A stretch of DNA of 64,000 nucleotides, from contig CAWIRE010000009.1 of assembly GCA_963838385.1 (NCBI GenBank), forward strand, positions 248,001 to 312,000. The letters run 5' to 3'. The notes beneath the pieces are model-generated. The model saw nothing but the letters and a program-made list of their open reading frames with translations. It searched no databases and was not told the origin of the DNA. Origin of the DNA: DAHUYF01 sp963838385. Its GTDB lineage: Bacteria > Pseudomonadota > Alphaproteobacteria > ATCC43930 > CGMCC-115725. This document shows positions 25,670 through 35,483 of the stretch, in pieces. Positions within the stretch are counted from its first letter, which is position 1. Each line of letters begins with the position of its first letter. A program made the position numbers and the translations under genes.

Positions 25670-26797
25670 TCAGCCGGCGAGCGAGACGCCGATCAGCTTG
25701 CCGACGCCATAGGTCACGCCCGCCGCCGCGATGCCGATGGCGAGCTGTCGCAGGCCGGAGAACAGCACGCCGCGGCCGGTGAAAAGCGTCGTGCCGGCGC
25801 CGATCGCGAACATGGCGAGCGCGGCGAGGCCGATGCTGGCGCCCACCGCGGCCAGCCCGGTCAAGGCGAAGAACGGCAGCACCGGGATGATCGCGCCGCC
25901 GGCGAAGAGCAGGAAGGAGGCGCCGGCGGCGGTCCAGGCCGAGCCGCCGAGCTCGTCGGGATTGATGCCGAGCTCCTCGCGCGCCAGTGTGTCGAGCGCG
26001 GTCTCCCGGTTGCCGATCAGGCGCTCGGACAACGTCTTCGCCTGCGCCTCGCTGAGGCCCTTGGCCTGATAGATGAGCTGCAGCTCCTGCTTTTCCTCGT
26101 CGGGGAACTCGGTCAGCTCCGCGGCCTCGCCGGCGATCTGCTGCTCGTAGAATTCACGCGAGCTGTTGACCGAGAGCCATTCCCCCATCGCCATCGAGCA
26201 GGCGCCGGCGATGAGGCCGGCAAGGCCGGTGACGAGGGTGGTGCGGGCGGAGAAATCCGCGCCCGCCACTCCCATCACCAGGCTGAGATTGGAGACCAGC
26301 CCGTCATTGGCGCCGAGCACCGCGGCGCGCAGCGCGTTGCCGCCGCTGCGATGCCGGCCCTCGAGCTGCGCCAGGGCGCCGCCGCTCATGCCGCCTTCCG
26401 ACGGCCGTGCCATGGCGGCGATGATGCGCGAATGCGAGCGCTCGTCCGCCGGCAGGCCCGCGGAGACCGCGTCGGGCTGCGCGTCGTATTTGTCGAAATC
26501 GGCCCGCTCCAGCGAATTCACCACCGGCAGCACGAATTGCGGCCCGAAGCGCCGCGCGGCCCAGGCCAGCGCGCGGGTGCGCCAGCGCGGCCCGCGCGCC
26601 CGGGCCGCGGCGCCGAGGCTCGCCAGCCGCTTGCGCCAGAATTCGGCATGCGCCTCCTCGACCGCAGCGAGGCGGCCATAGACCTCTTTCAGCTGCGGGT
26701 TGGTCTCCGCGGCGGCGAGCGCGCGATAGAGCGCGGCGCTGTCCATCTCGCCGTCGAGATTGCTGCGATACCGGGCGACGGGGCTCTGCTCGCTCAT
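25670..26797 (-). CDS. Ferritin-like plus VIT1/CCC1 membrane protein (MbfA-like iron exporter)
   Basis: A 375-residue two-domain protein. Residues 1-140 are a rubrerythrin/ferritin-like domain with iron-ligand motifs (EMDSAALYRALAAAE, EEAHAEFW and DERSHSRII). The rest is a VIT1/CCC1 transporter domain starting GNALRAAVLGANDGLVSNLSLVMG, with GACSMAMGEWLSV and three C-terminal hydrophobic segments. Membrane-bound ferritin A of rhizobia has this layout and exports iron. The ATG at 26797 has GAGGAG 8 bases before it. Manganese export is the alternative. No Irr or Fur box was recognised in the divergent 125-base region shared with msrB. Confidence 0.87.
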   Translation of the reverse strand: MSEQSPVARYRSNLDGEMDSAALYRALAAAETNPQLKEVYGRLAAVEEAHAEFWRKRLASLGAAARARGPRWRTRALAWAARRFGPQFVLPVVNSLERADFDKYDAQPDAVSAGLPADERSHSRIIAAMARPSEGGMSGGALAQLEGRHRSGGNALRAAVLGANDGLVSNLSLVMGVAGADFSARTTLVTGLAGLIAGACSMAMGEWLSVNSSREFYEQQIAGEAAELTEFPDEEKQELQLIYQAKGLSEAQAKTLSERLIGNRETALDTLAREELGINPDELGGSAWTAAGASFLLFAGGAIIPVLPFFALTGLAAVGASIGLAALAMFAIGAGTTLFTGRGVLFSGLRQLAIGIAAAGVTYGVGKLIGVSLAG

Positions 26798-26922
26798 CCG
26801 GACGTCTCCTCGGGCGGGGTGCCGTGCAGAGATAGGCGCCGGCGGGGACGGACGCAATGCCGCACGGCTTGCGCGCGCGCCTTGCGGCGATAGGATGACG
26901 CGGCGGCGGCAAGGAGCGGCTC

Positions 26923-27318
<396 letters not shown>

Positions 27319-27389
27319 CGGCTACGCTTCGGCCGGCGCCGAAGCGTTCCGGATAGCGGGTCGATCCCGCCGGCCTTAGATCTCTCGCC

Positions 27390-28625
27390 ATGACGGTGGC
27401 GAGACTCCAGGCAACGGGCGTGTTCTTCGGCTGGCGCGTGGTCGGCGCGGCCTTCGTCTTCGCCGTCTTCGCCTGGGGCATCGGCTTCTACGGGCTCTCG
27501 GTCCTGCTTCACGCCATCCACGAGGCGCGCGGCTGGCCGATATCGCTGATCTCGGCGGCGATCACCGCGCATTACCTGCTGAGCGCCGTCCTGATGACCT
27601 GGCTCGACGACGCGCATCGCCGCTTCGGCCTCGTCGCCACCACCCGCGCCGGCGTCGTGGCCCTCGCCGCCGGGGTCCTGGCCTGGGGTCTCGCGGCGGC
27701 GCCGTGGCAGCTCTTCCTCGCCGCGGCGCTGACCGCGGCGGGATGGTCGGCCACCAGCACCGCCGGGATCAGCGCCATGCTCATGCCCTGGTTCCGGCGG
27801 CGGCGCGGCTTGGCGCTCAGCCTCGCCTTCAACGGCGCGAGCGTCGGCGGCGTGCTGTTCATCCCGCTCTGGGTGGGGCTGGGCGCACGGCTCGGCCTTT
27901 CCGCCGCCGCCGCGGTGGCGGCGGCGAGCCTCGTGGTGCTGTGGCCGCTGGCGGGCCGCTATCTGCGCCCGACGCCGGCGAGCCTCGGCGTGCTGCCGGA
28001 CGGCGAGGGTGCGAGCGCCGCGGCGGCCGCCGGTGCCGCCCCGCAAGCGGCGACCAGCCGGGGCGCGCTGCTGCGGCAGCGCCGGTTCCTTACCTTGTCG
28101 AGCGCCTTCGCCCTCGGCCTCTTCTCCCAGGTCGGGCTCGTCGCCCATCTCGTGAGCCTGCTGGCGCCGCGGCTCGGCGACGAGGGCGCGGCGAGCGCGG
28201 CCAGCCTGACCGCGCTCTGCGCCGTCGTCGGTCGGCTGCTGCTGGGCGCGGTCATCGACCGGCTCGACCGGCGGCTGGCCGCGGCGGCGAATTTCGCGCT
28301 GCAGATCGCCGGCCTCCTGCTGCTGCTCGGCCACGGCGCGGCGCCGACGCTGCTCGGCTGCGTGCTGTTCGGGCTGGGGCTCGGCAATCTCGTCTCGCTG
28401 CCGCCGCTCATCGCCGAGCGGGAATTCGCCGCCGTCGATCTCGGCCGCGTCGTGGCGCTCGTCGTCGCCATCAACCAGGCGGTGTTCAGCTTCGCGCCGG
28501 CGGTCTTCGGCGCGCTGCACGACCTCGCCGGCAGCTATGCCGCGCCGCTGCTGCTGGCGACGGCGCTACACCTCGCCGCGGCGGCGCTGGTGCTGATGGG
28601 CAGAGGCGGCCGCGCCGGCGACTAG
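27390..28625 (+). CDS. MFS transporter, 12-helix
   Basis: A 411-residue major facilitator with about twelve hydrophobic segments and a loop rich in Ala/Gly (GASAAAAAGAAPQ) near the middle. The start VFFGWRVVGAAFVFAVFAWGIGFYG and FRRRRGLALSLAFNGASVGG resemble the oxalate/monocarboxylate-type MFS group. The substrate is unknown. Its last 60 bases overlap the 3' end of the convergent spoVR gene, so the two mRNAs would be complementary at their ends. Confidence 0.85.
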   Translation: MTVARLQATGVFFGWRVVGAAFVFAVFAWGIGFYGLSVLLHAIHEARGWPISLISAAITAHYLLSAVLMTWLDDAHRRFGLVATTRAGVVALAAGVLAWGLAAAPWQLFLAAALTAAGWSATSTAGISAMLMPWFRRRRGLALSLAFNGASVGGVLFIPLWVGLGARLGLSAAAAVAAASLVVLWPLAGRYLRPTPASLGVLPDGEGASAAAAAGAAPQAATSRGALLRQRRFLTLSSAFALGLFSQVGLVAHLVSLLAPRLGDEGAASAASLTALCAVVGRLLLGAVIDRLDRRLAAAANFALQIAGLLLLLGHGAAPTLLGCVLFGLGLGNLVSLPPLIAEREFAAVDLGRVVALVVAINQAVFSFAPAVFGALHDLAGSYAAPLLLATALHLAAAALVLMGRGGRAGD

Positions 28626-30188
28626 GTCCTGAAGCCGCGCCGGGAGCTCGTGGGTCTTGATGACGCGCTCGCTCGTGGCGTCGATCTCTTCCAGGCGGAT
28701 GCCGTAGCGCCAGAGCTCGGCAAGCTGCTCGAGCACGGCCTTGGTGCTGGGCTCGTCGAGCACGATGCCGTCATGGACGGCATGGCTCAGCACGAGGCAG
28801 CGGTCGCCCTGCAAATCGACGTCGCGGATCTGGATATCGGGGTCGTGCCGCGCCAGGTCGTAATGGCGTGCCAGCGCGCGGCGGATCTCGCGATATCCCC
28901 GCTCGTCATGGATGGCGTCGACCAGCAGCGCGTCGGCGCCTTCCTCGTCCAGCACCTTGAACAGGCGGAACTGACGGATGAGGTGCGGGCTCAGGTACTG
29001 CAGCACGAAGCTCTCGTCGCGGTAGTTCGCCCAGGCATGGCGCAGCGTGCCGTAGGGATCGCCGTTGCCGGCGATATCCGGGAACCACTCGCGATCCTCG
29101 TCCTCGGGCTCCAGGCAGATGCGCTTGATATCGCGCATCATGGCGAAGCCCAGCGCGTAGGGGTTGATGCCGTTGTAGCGCCGGTCGTCGAATTCCGGCT
29201 GGAAGACGACGCTGGTGTGCGAGTGCAGCGCCTCGAGGAAGGAGCCGTCGGTGATCATGCCCTTCTCGTGCAGCCGCGTCATGATCTCGTAATGGCAGAA
29301 GGTGGCGCAGCCTTCGTTCAAGAGCCGCGTCTGCTTCTGCGGATAGAAATACTGCGAGATGTGGCGCACGATGCGGACCAGCTCGCGCTGCCACGGCTCG
29401 AGCCGCGGCCCGCGCTTTTCCAGGAAGTAGAGCAGGTTCTCCTCGGGCAACCCCAGCCGGCGGCGCATCTCGGCGCGCTGCTTCTCCTTCTGGCCGGGCT
29501 CCTCCTCGTGCTTCTCGCCGATCAGCGCGGTGCGCCAGATGTCGTCATAGCTCGACTCGAAATGCTGCCGGCGCTCTTCCTGGCGCTTGCGCTCCTCCTC
29601 GAGATTGAGCTTGGCCGGACGGTCGTAGCGATGGACGCCGTGGTTCATCAGCGCATGGGCGGCGTCGAGCACGCGCTCGACCGCCTCGACCCCGTGGCTC
29701 TCCTCGGCATGCGCCACGAAGTCGCGCGCGAAGGTCAGGTAGTCGAGGATGCCGGTGGCGTCGGTCCACTGGCGGAAGAGATAGTTGTTCTTGAAGAAGT
29801 GGTTGTGGCCGAAGGCGGCATGCGCGATCACCAGCGACTGCATGGTCATGGAGTTCTCCTCCATGATGTAGCTGATGCAGGGGCTCGAATTGATCACGAT
29901 CTCATAGGCCAGGCCCTGGAGCCCGTGGCGGTAGAGCGCCTCCTCGCGCGCGAAGCGCTTGCCGAAGCTCCAGTGCCGGTACATCAGCGGCAGGCCGATC
30001 GAGGCATAGGCGTCGAGCATCTGCTCGGAGGTGATCACCTCGATCTGGTTGGGATAGACGTCGAGGCCGAGCTCGCCCAGCGCGATCTCCTCGATCGCGC
30101 CGTAGACGCGGCGCAGCTTCTCGAAATCCCATTCCGGCCCTTCGAAGAGCAGCCGGTCGGGCGTGCCGATGCCGCCGTCAGCCGCCAT
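28566..30188 (-). CDS. spoVR: SpoVR family protein (YcgB-like)
   Basis: A 540-residue SpoVR/YcgB protein. Hallmarks are EVITSEQMLDAYASIGLPLM, ISYIMEENSMTMQSLVIAHA, a GHNHFFKNNYLF segment, the basic coiled stretch EEERKRQEERRQHFESSYDD, and LNEGCATFCHYEIM, whose His/Cys content suggests a metal site. Its role is poorly known; in E. coli the homologue belongs with yeaG and yeaH to a nitrogen-starvation and stationary-phase set. The start overlaps the yeaH stop by one base (TGATG), so the genes are coupled. Confidence 0.93.
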   Translation of the reverse strand: MAADGGIGTPDRLLFEGPEWDFEKLRRVYGAIEEIALGELGLDVYPNQIEVITSEQMLDAYASIGLPLMYRHWSFGKRFAREEALYRHGLQGLAYEIVINSSPCISYIMEENSMTMQSLVIAHAAFGHNHFFKNNYLFRQWTDATGILDYLTFARDFVAHAEESHGVEAVERVLDAAHALMNHGVHRYDRPAKLNLEEERKRQEERRQHFESSYDDIWRTALIGEKHEEEPGQKEKQRAEMRRRLGLPEENLLYFLEKRGPRLEPWQRELVRIVRHISQYFYPQKQTRLLNEGCATFCHYEIMTRLHEKGMITDGSFLEALHSHTSVVFQPEFDDRRYNGINPYALGFAMMRDIKRICLEPEDEDREWFPDIAGNGDPYGTLRHAWANYRDESFVLQYLSPHLIRQFRLFKVLDEEGADALLVDAIHDERGYREIRRALARHYDLARHDPDIQIRDVDLQGDRCLVLSHAVHDGIVLDEPSTKAVLEQLAELWRYGIRLEEIDATSERVIKTHELPARLQDLVAGAAASAHQHQRRRGEV

Positions 30189-31480
30189 CAGGCATGCTCC
30201 CGCTGCTTGGCGAACAGCTCATGGAAGACCGGGAAGATCTGGGTCTGGTCCGCCACCTTGCGCATCGCGAAGTTGCGGTGCTGCTCGGCGATCTGGCTGT
30301 AGGTGCGCCAGAGGTCGGTGGGCGGCGAGGGGAAGCCGTGCCGGAGCGTCGCCTCGGCGCCGACCTCGATATAGGCGAAATATTGCGTCCGCGGCAGGAT
30401 CTCGCCGCCGAGCAGCTGGCTGCAGCGGTCGCTGTCCTCGGTGTAGTTGTCGCCGTCGGACGCCTGCGCCGCATAGATGTTCCAGTTGTCCGGGCTGTAG
30501 CGCTCGCGCACCACCTTCATCATCTCCTCGAGGGCGGTCGAGACGATGGTGCCGCCGGTCTCGCGGCTGTGGAAGAAGGTGTCCTCGTCCACCTCCTGCG
30601 CGTTGCTGGTATGGCGGATGAAGACGATATCGACATGCTTGTAGCGGCGGGTGAGGAAGACGTGCAGCAGCAGGAAGAAGCGCTTGGCCAGATCCTTCAT
30701 CGCCTCGGTCATCGAGCCGGACACGTCCATCAGGCAGAACATGACCGCCTGGGTGTTCGGCTTCGGGATGCGCTCGAAGCGGTTGTAGCGGACGTCGACG
30801 GGATCGATGAATCCCACGCGGCGCGCCCGGCGCTGCAGCATCTCGAGATCGAGCCGGCCCTGCTCCGCGCTCTCCGCGTCGTCGGCGGCGAGCGCGGTGT
30901 CGATCTGGAGCTCGAGCGCGGCGATCTCGTGCGCCCGCGGCCGGTGCAGCGAGATGCGCCGCGCCAGGCTGTTGCGCATGGTGCGCACGAGGTTGAGGCT
31001 GGCGGGGGTGCCGGCGATCGAGAAGCCGGCGCGCGCGAGCTGGGTCGCCTCGGTCTCCTTGAGCCGGGTCTTGACCAGGTCGGGAAGCTCCAGATCCTCG
31101 AAGAAGAGGTTGAGGAACTCCTCCTTGGAAAGCACGAACTCGAAGGCGTCCTGCTCGCCGCCATCCTCGGCGCTGGCGCCGCCGCGGCCGCCGCCTTCGC
31201 CCGCGGGCGGCCGCTCGATATGGTCGCCGGCGATGTACTTCTTGTTGCCGGGGACGATGTAGTCGCGCTTGCCGCCATGGCCGGCGCGGTGGAAGACCGG
31301 CTCGGCGATGCCCCGGCTCGGGATCGAGATCTTCTCGCCGCCGTCGGTCTCGCCGACCTTGCGCCGCTTGAGCGCGTCGACCAGGGCCTTCTTCACCTCG
31401 CCTCTTGCCCGATCGATGAAGCGCTGCCGGTTGGCAAGGCTCTTGCCCTTGGGATTTGGCCGTCGATCGATGATGTTCAT
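30188..31480 (-). CDS. yeaH: YeaH/YhbH family protein (DUF444)
   Basis: A 430-residue cytoplasmic protein starting MNIIDRRPNPKGKSLANRQR, the family's invariant basic N-terminus. It carries a vWA-like domain with CLMDVSGSMTEAMK (metal-ion-dependent adhesion motif) and TGGTIVSTALEEM, preceded by a linker rich in Gly and Glu around residues 93-110. It lies between prkA (36-base gap) and spoVR (one-base overlap), the conserved trio whose products likely act together downstream of the PrkA kinase. Biochemical function is unknown. Confidence 0.93.
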   Translation of the reverse strand: MNIIDRRPNPKGKSLANRQRFIDRARGEVKKALVDALKRRKVGETDGGEKISIPSRGIAEPVFHRAGHGGKRDYIVPGNKKYIAGDHIERPPAGEGGGRGGASAEDGGEQDAFEFVLSKEEFLNLFFEDLELPDLVKTRLKETEATQLARAGFSIAGTPASLNLVRTMRNSLARRISLHRPRAHEIAALELQIDTALAADDAESAEQGRLDLEMLQRRARRVGFIDPVDVRYNRFERIPKPNTQAVMFCLMDVSGSMTEAMKDLAKRFFLLLHVFLTRRYKHVDIVFIRHTSNAQEVDEDTFFHSRETGGTIVSTALEEMMKVVRERYSPDNWNIYAAQASDGDNYTEDSDRCSQLLGGEILPRTQYFAYIEVGAEATLRHGFPSPPTDLWRTYSQIAEQHRNFAMRKVADQTQIFPVFHELFAKQREHA

Positions 31481-31516
31481 CGGGCGGGATGTCTCCTTGT
31501 GGGCTTATGGGCGGCG

Positions 31517-33463
31517 CTAGCCCGCCTTATTGACGCGCATGTACCACTCGACGAGGCGGCGGACCTGGCGCTGGGTGTAGCCGCGCGACATCATGCGCTC
31601 GAGGAAGTCGTGATGCTTCTTCTCGGTGTCCGAGTCCTTCTTGGAGCCGAAGCTGATCACCGGCAGCAGATCCTCGACCTGCGAGAACATCCGCTTCTCG
31701 ATCACCTCGCGCAGCTTCTCGTAGGAGGTCCAGGACGGGTTGCGGCCGCCATAGGAAGCCCGCGAGCGCAGCGCGAACTTGACCACCTCGTTGCGGAAAT
31801 CCTTGGGATTGGCGATCCCCGCCGGCTTCTCGATCTTGGAGAGCTCCTGGTTCAGCAGCTCGCGGTCCATCAGCTGCCCCGTATCCGGGTCCTTGTAGTC
31901 CTGGTCCTCGATCCAGGCATCGGCATAGGCGACATAGCGATCGAACAGGTTCTGGCCGTAATCGCCATAGGATTCCAGATAGGCCTTCTGGATCTCATTG
32001 CCAATGAATTCCGCATAGCGGGGCGCCAGCTCGGCCTTGATGTAGGTCAGCAGCTTCTTCTCGTTGTCCTCGGAGAACTGTTCGCGGCGGATGGCCTGCT
32101 CCAGCACGTACATCAGGTGCACGGGATCGGCCGAGACCTCCTGCGTGTCGTAGTTGAAGGTGCTGGACAGCACCTTGAAGGCGAAGCGGGTCGACATGCC
32201 CTCCATGCCCTCGTCGACGCCGGCGGCATCGCGGTATTCCTGCACCGTCTTGGCGCGGGGGTCGCTGTCCTTGAGGCTCTCGCCGTCATAGGCGCGCATC
32301 TTGGAGTAGAGGTTGGAGTTCTCATGCGGCTTGAGGCGCGACAGCACGCAGAAGCGCGACAGCATGTCGAGCGTGCCCGGGGCGCAGGGCGCCGAGGAGA
32401 GCTCGCTGTTGGCAAGCAGCTTCTCGTAAATCTTCCGCTCCTCCAGCGCGCGCAGGCAGTATGGCACCTTGATCACGCAGATGCGATCGATGAACGCTTC
32501 GTTGTTGCGGTTGTTCTTGAAGGTCTGCCACTCCGCCTCGTTAGAGTGGGCGAGGATGATGCCTTGGAAGGGGATCGCGCCGATGTTCTCGGAGCCGATG
32601 TAGTTGCTCTCCTGCGTCGCGGTCAGCAGCGGGTGGAGCATCTTGATCGGCGCCTTGAACATCTCGACGAATTCGAGGATGCCCTGGGTGGTGCGGTTCA
32701 GCCCGCCCGAGAAGGCATAGGCGTCGGCATCGGCCTGGCTGAAGAACTCGAGCTTGCGGATGTCGACCTTGCCGACCAGGCTCGAGATGTCCTGGTTGTT
32801 CTCGTCGCCGGGCTCGGTCTTGGCGATGCCGACCTGCCTGAGCCGCGAGGGGTGGATGCGCACCACCGAGAATTTCGAGATGTCGCCGCCGAACTCGTCC
32901 AGGCGCTTCAGCGCCCAGGGCGAGGCGAGGCCGGTCAGACGCCGCTTCGGGATGCGGTAGTTGCGCTCCAGCGTGTCGCCCATGCGGTTGGGCTCGAAAA
33001 GGCCGAGCGGGCTCTCGAAGACCGGGCTGATCTCCTTGCCGGCCTTCAGCACGTAGATCGGCATCTTCTCCATCAGCAGCTTCAGCCGCTCGGCCAGCGA
33101 CGACTTGCCGCCGCCCACCGGGCCCAGGAGGTAGAGCACCTGCTTGCGCTCTTCGAGGCCCTGCGCGGCATGGCGGAAATAACCGACGATGCGCTCGATC
33201 GTCTCTTCCATGCCGTAGAAATCGGCAAAGGAGGGGTAGACCCGGATGCTCCGGTTCATGAAGATCCGGCCCAGCCGTGAATCGTGGCTGGTATCGACGA
33301 TCTCCGGCTCGCCGATGGCCGCCAGCATTCTCTCGGCTGCACTGGCGTAGGCCATAGGCTCGCGTGCGCAAGACTTGAGATAATCTTCCAGGCTCATCTC
33401 AGTCTCTTTCTGGCTGTCGTACAGCTTTGAGAAGAGACCGAACAGATTATCCTGAGAAATCAT
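31517..33463 (-). CDS. prkA: PrkA family serine protein kinase
   Basis: A 648-residue AAA-type ATPase/kinase (YeaG in E. coli). The Walker A motif GPVGGGKS is at 114-121, in the PrkA N-terminal AAA domain; a C-terminal kinase-like domain ends RGYTQRQVRRLVEWYMRVNK. The ATG at 33463 with GAGG upstream is preferred over a GTG at 33484. It heads the prkA-yeaH-spoVR operon. An upstream region of about 530 bases, unusually AT-rich for this genome, contains a CtrA-type motif at 33538-33553. Confidence 0.95.
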   Translation of the reverse strand: MISQDNLFGLFSKLYDSQKETEMSLEDYLKSCAREPMAYASAAERMLAAIGEPEIVDTSHDSRLGRIFMNRSIRVYPSFADFYGMEETIERIVGYFRHAAQGLEERKQVLYLLGPVGGGKSSLAERLKLLMEKMPIYVLKAGKEISPVFESPLGLFEPNRMGDTLERNYRIPKRRLTGLASPWALKRLDEFGGDISKFSVVRIHPSRLRQVGIAKTEPGDENNQDISSLVGKVDIRKLEFFSQADADAYAFSGGLNRTTQGILEFVEMFKAPIKMLHPLLTATQESNYIGSENIGAIPFQGIILAHSNEAEWQTFKNNRNNEAFIDRICVIKVPYCLRALEERKIYEKLLANSELSSAPCAPGTLDMLSRFCVLSRLKPHENSNLYSKMRAYDGESLKDSDPRAKTVQEYRDAAGVDEGMEGMSTRFAFKVLSSTFNYDTQEVSADPVHLMYVLEQAIRREQFSEDNEKKLLTYIKAELAPRYAEFIGNEIQKAYLESYGDYGQNLFDRYVAYADAWIEDQDYKDPDTGQLMDRELLNQELSKIEKPAGIANPKDFRNEVVKFALRSRASYGGRNPSWTSYEKLREVIEKRMFSQVEDLLPVISFGSKKDSDTEKKHHDFLERMMSRGYTQRQVRRLVEWYMRVNKAG

Positions 33464-33990
33464 TCTCCACCTCGCCCTCGACACGGTCCCAGTTCAAATT
33501 CTTTGCGGGACTGATACAAAGTTTTACGTATTCGTTGTTAATTAACCATTAACGACGACCACGTAATTCACCGCGACTTCTTCGACAGGTGCAGGCATCA
33601 GGGAAAACGCGGCTCCTTTGGGCCAGTTCCACTTTTGCCCCCGCCGCAGCGCGTGACGCGCGGCAGTGACAAGCAGTGAGATATGCAAGGTTGATGCCGG
33701 CCGGCGCCATCACCCCCCAAACGGGGTCGCGCCGCTCTATATTCATCGTCGCAGCCTAGGCGCATGCGCTCTTAGCCTGCTCCTCACCAAACCGCGTCCG
33801 GCAACCACCGCGCCGACGCAACATCGATCAGAATCACAAAAAAAAATGTCGAAGTTAAGGCTCTTGCCTCGAAGGTGGGGTGCTGCCGCGGAAAATGCTC
33901 GGTTTTGTGCGGGCGCCAAAATGTCGCACCGCACCATAAGAAGGATGCCGGTGCAATTTTACGCGCGAGAACAGCAAGCGGCCGGGCAAT
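33464..33990. other. Long AT-rich intergenic region between prkA and livF
   Basis: A 527-base stretch without a convincing gene; reading frames here lack good ribosome binding sites or coding character. It holds the prkA promoter region (AT-rich TTTTACGTATTCGTTGTTAA near 33522), the CtrA-type site, and an A8 run near 33838-33846. It also covers the end of the Liv operon, which terminates at 33991, though no clear hairpin with T-run was found for it. Confidence 0.5.
33538..33553 (+). promoter_or_regulatory. CtrA-type motif TTAA-N7-TTAAC upstream of prkA
   Basis: TTAATTAACCATTAAC matches the CtrA consensus TTAA-N7-TTAAC in full, 75 bases upstream of the prkA ATG, and includes a GTTAATTAAC palindrome. 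CtrA is the cell-cycle and motility regulator of alphaproteobacteria; its presence in this organism is assumed, not shown. A near match (TTAA-N7-TTGAC) lies at 41712-41727. Confidence 0.45.
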
Positions 33991-34737
33991 TTAGCGGCGA
34001 ATCGACTCCGTCTGCCACTCTTCGGCGCTGGCCCCGGCGAGCGCCTGCACCCGCTGGTCGTCGGCGGCCAATTCCTTGGCCGGGCCGGAATAGACGATGG
34101 CGCCGTCGTCCAAAACATAGGCATGGTCGGCGATGGCGAGGCTCATGCGGGCATTCTGCTCCACCAGCAGCACCGAGATGCCTTCATCGCGCATCTGCTC
34201 CACCACGCGGAACACCTCGCGCACCACCAGCGGCGCGAGCCCCTGCGACGGCTCGTCGAGCATCAGCAGGCGCGGGTTGACCAGCAGCGCCCGGGCGATC
34301 GCCAGCATCTCCTGCTCGCCGCCCGACAGCTGGCGCCCGCGGTTCTGGCGGCGCTCGGCGAGGCGGGGGAAGAGCTCGAAGACGCGGCCGATCGACCACG
34401 GGCCGTTGCGCTCGATCGGCACCTTGAGGTTCTCCTCGACGCTGAGATTGGGGAAGATGCGGCGGCCTTCGGGCACGTAGCCCACGCCCAGCGCGGCGAT
34501 GCGGAAGCTGGGCCAGCGCGTCGTCTCCTCGCCCAAGATGGTGATGCGGCCCTCGCGCGCCGGGGTCAGGCCCATCAGGCTGCGCAGCGTCGTGGTCTTG
34601 CCGGCGCCGTTGCGCCCGAGCAGCGCGGTGATGCCTCCCGCCGCCACCTCGAGGCTGACCCCGTGGAGGATGTGGCTCTTGCCATAGAAGGTATGGAGCC
34701 CCGCCGCGCTGAGCGCGCTGCCGGTCGCGCCGCTCAT
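33991..34737 (-). CDS. livF: Branched-chain amino-acid ABC transporter ATP-binding protein LivF
   Basis: A 248-residue ABC ATPase. Walker A is GRNGAGKTT, the signature is LSGGEQEML, and Walker B is LLMLDEPSQGLAP, the SQGLAP ending typical of LivF. It is the last gene of livK-H-M-G-F and its start overlaps livG as ATGA. Together with LivG it drives import by LivH and LivM. Confidence 0.93.
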   Translation of the reverse strand: MSGATGSALSAAGLHTFYGKSHILHGVSLEVAAGGITALLGRNGAGKTTTLRSLMGLTPAREGRITILGEETTRWPSFRIAALGVGYVPEGRRIFPNLSVEENLKVPIERNGPWSIGRVFELFPRLAERRQNRGRQLSGGEQEMLAIARALLVNPRLLMLDEPSQGLAPLVVREVFRVVEQMRDEGISVLLVEQNARMSLAIADHAYVLDDGAIVYSGPAKELAADDQRVQALAGASAEEWQTESIRR

Positions 34738-35483
34738 GCCGCGGTGCCGAGATAGGCCGCCTGGACCGCCCCGTTGGCGGCGATCTCGGCGGGTGTGCCT
34801 TCCGCCAGCAGCCGCCCCTGGTCGAGCACGCTGATCCGGTCGGCGAGGTGGAAGATGACGCGCATGTCGTGCTCGATGAGCACGATGGTGAGCTTGGCGT
34901 CCTGGTGCAGGCGGCGGATGAGCCGGGTGATCTCGTAGGTCTCCTGATCGCCCATGCCCGCGGTCGGCTCGTCGAGCAGCAGCAGGCGCGGCCGCAGCGC
35001 CAGCGCCATGGCGATCTCGGCGGCGCGCTGGTCGCCATGGGAAAGCTCGCCCACCAGCCGCTCGGCCTTCGGGCCGAGCCCGGCCAGCGCCAGCATCTCG
35101 TCGACCCTGGCGCGCAGCGCCCGCTGGGCGCTGCGCCCGAGCCAGGGGCTGAGCCGGTGGCCCGATGCCACCTCGACCGCGATCAGCACGTTCTCGATCA
35201 CGCTGAGCTCCGGGAAGACCTCGGTGACCTGGAAGGTGCGCGCCATGCCGAGGGCCACGCGGCGATGCGCCGGCAGCCGCGTCACGTCGCGGCCGTCGAA
35301 GCTGATGGTGCCGGCGCTGGGCGCGAAGAAGCCGCTGATGAGATTGAAGAAGGTGGTCTTGCCGGCGCCGTTCGGGCCGATGATCGCGCGCAGCTCGCCG
35401 GGCTCGACCTCGAGCGACACGTCGCGCAGCGCCACCAGGCTGCCGAAATTCTTGGCGACGGCGTCGACCTTGAGGAAGCTCAT
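34734..35483 (-). CDS. livG: Branched-chain amino-acid ABC transporter ATP-binding protein LivG
   Basis: A 249-residue ABC ATPase with Walker A GPNGAGKTT and Walker B LLLLDEPTAGM. The signature region reads LSHGDQRAAEIAMALA, the LSHG variant found in many LivG proteins. The insert after GMARTFQ (EVFPELSVIENVL) is typical of LivG. It overlaps both livM and livF by 4 bases, indicating tight translational coupling. Confidence 0.93.
   Translation of the reverse strand: MSFLKVDAVAKNFGSLVALRDVSLEVEPGELRAIIGPNGAGKTTFFNLISGFFAPSAGTISFDGRDVTRLPAHRRVALGMARTFQVTEVFPELSVIENVLIAVEVASGHRLSPWLGRSAQRALRARVDEMLALAGLGPKAERLVGELSHGDQRAAEIAMALALRPRLLLLDEPTAGMGDQETYEITRLIRRLHQDAKLTIVLIEHDMRVIFHLADRISVLDQGRLLAEGTPAEIAANGAVQAAYLGTAA

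Noticed and set aside
30194..33280. Plus-strand frame of 1028 codons opposite yeaH and prkA
   Set aside because: Antisense shadow of two well-conserved genes; composition is that of a GC-rich reverse frame, no domain and no ribosome binding site.
33666..34280. Plus-strand frame of 204 codons between prkA and livF
   Set aside because: No ribosome binding site, low-complexity end, and it runs antisense into livF.
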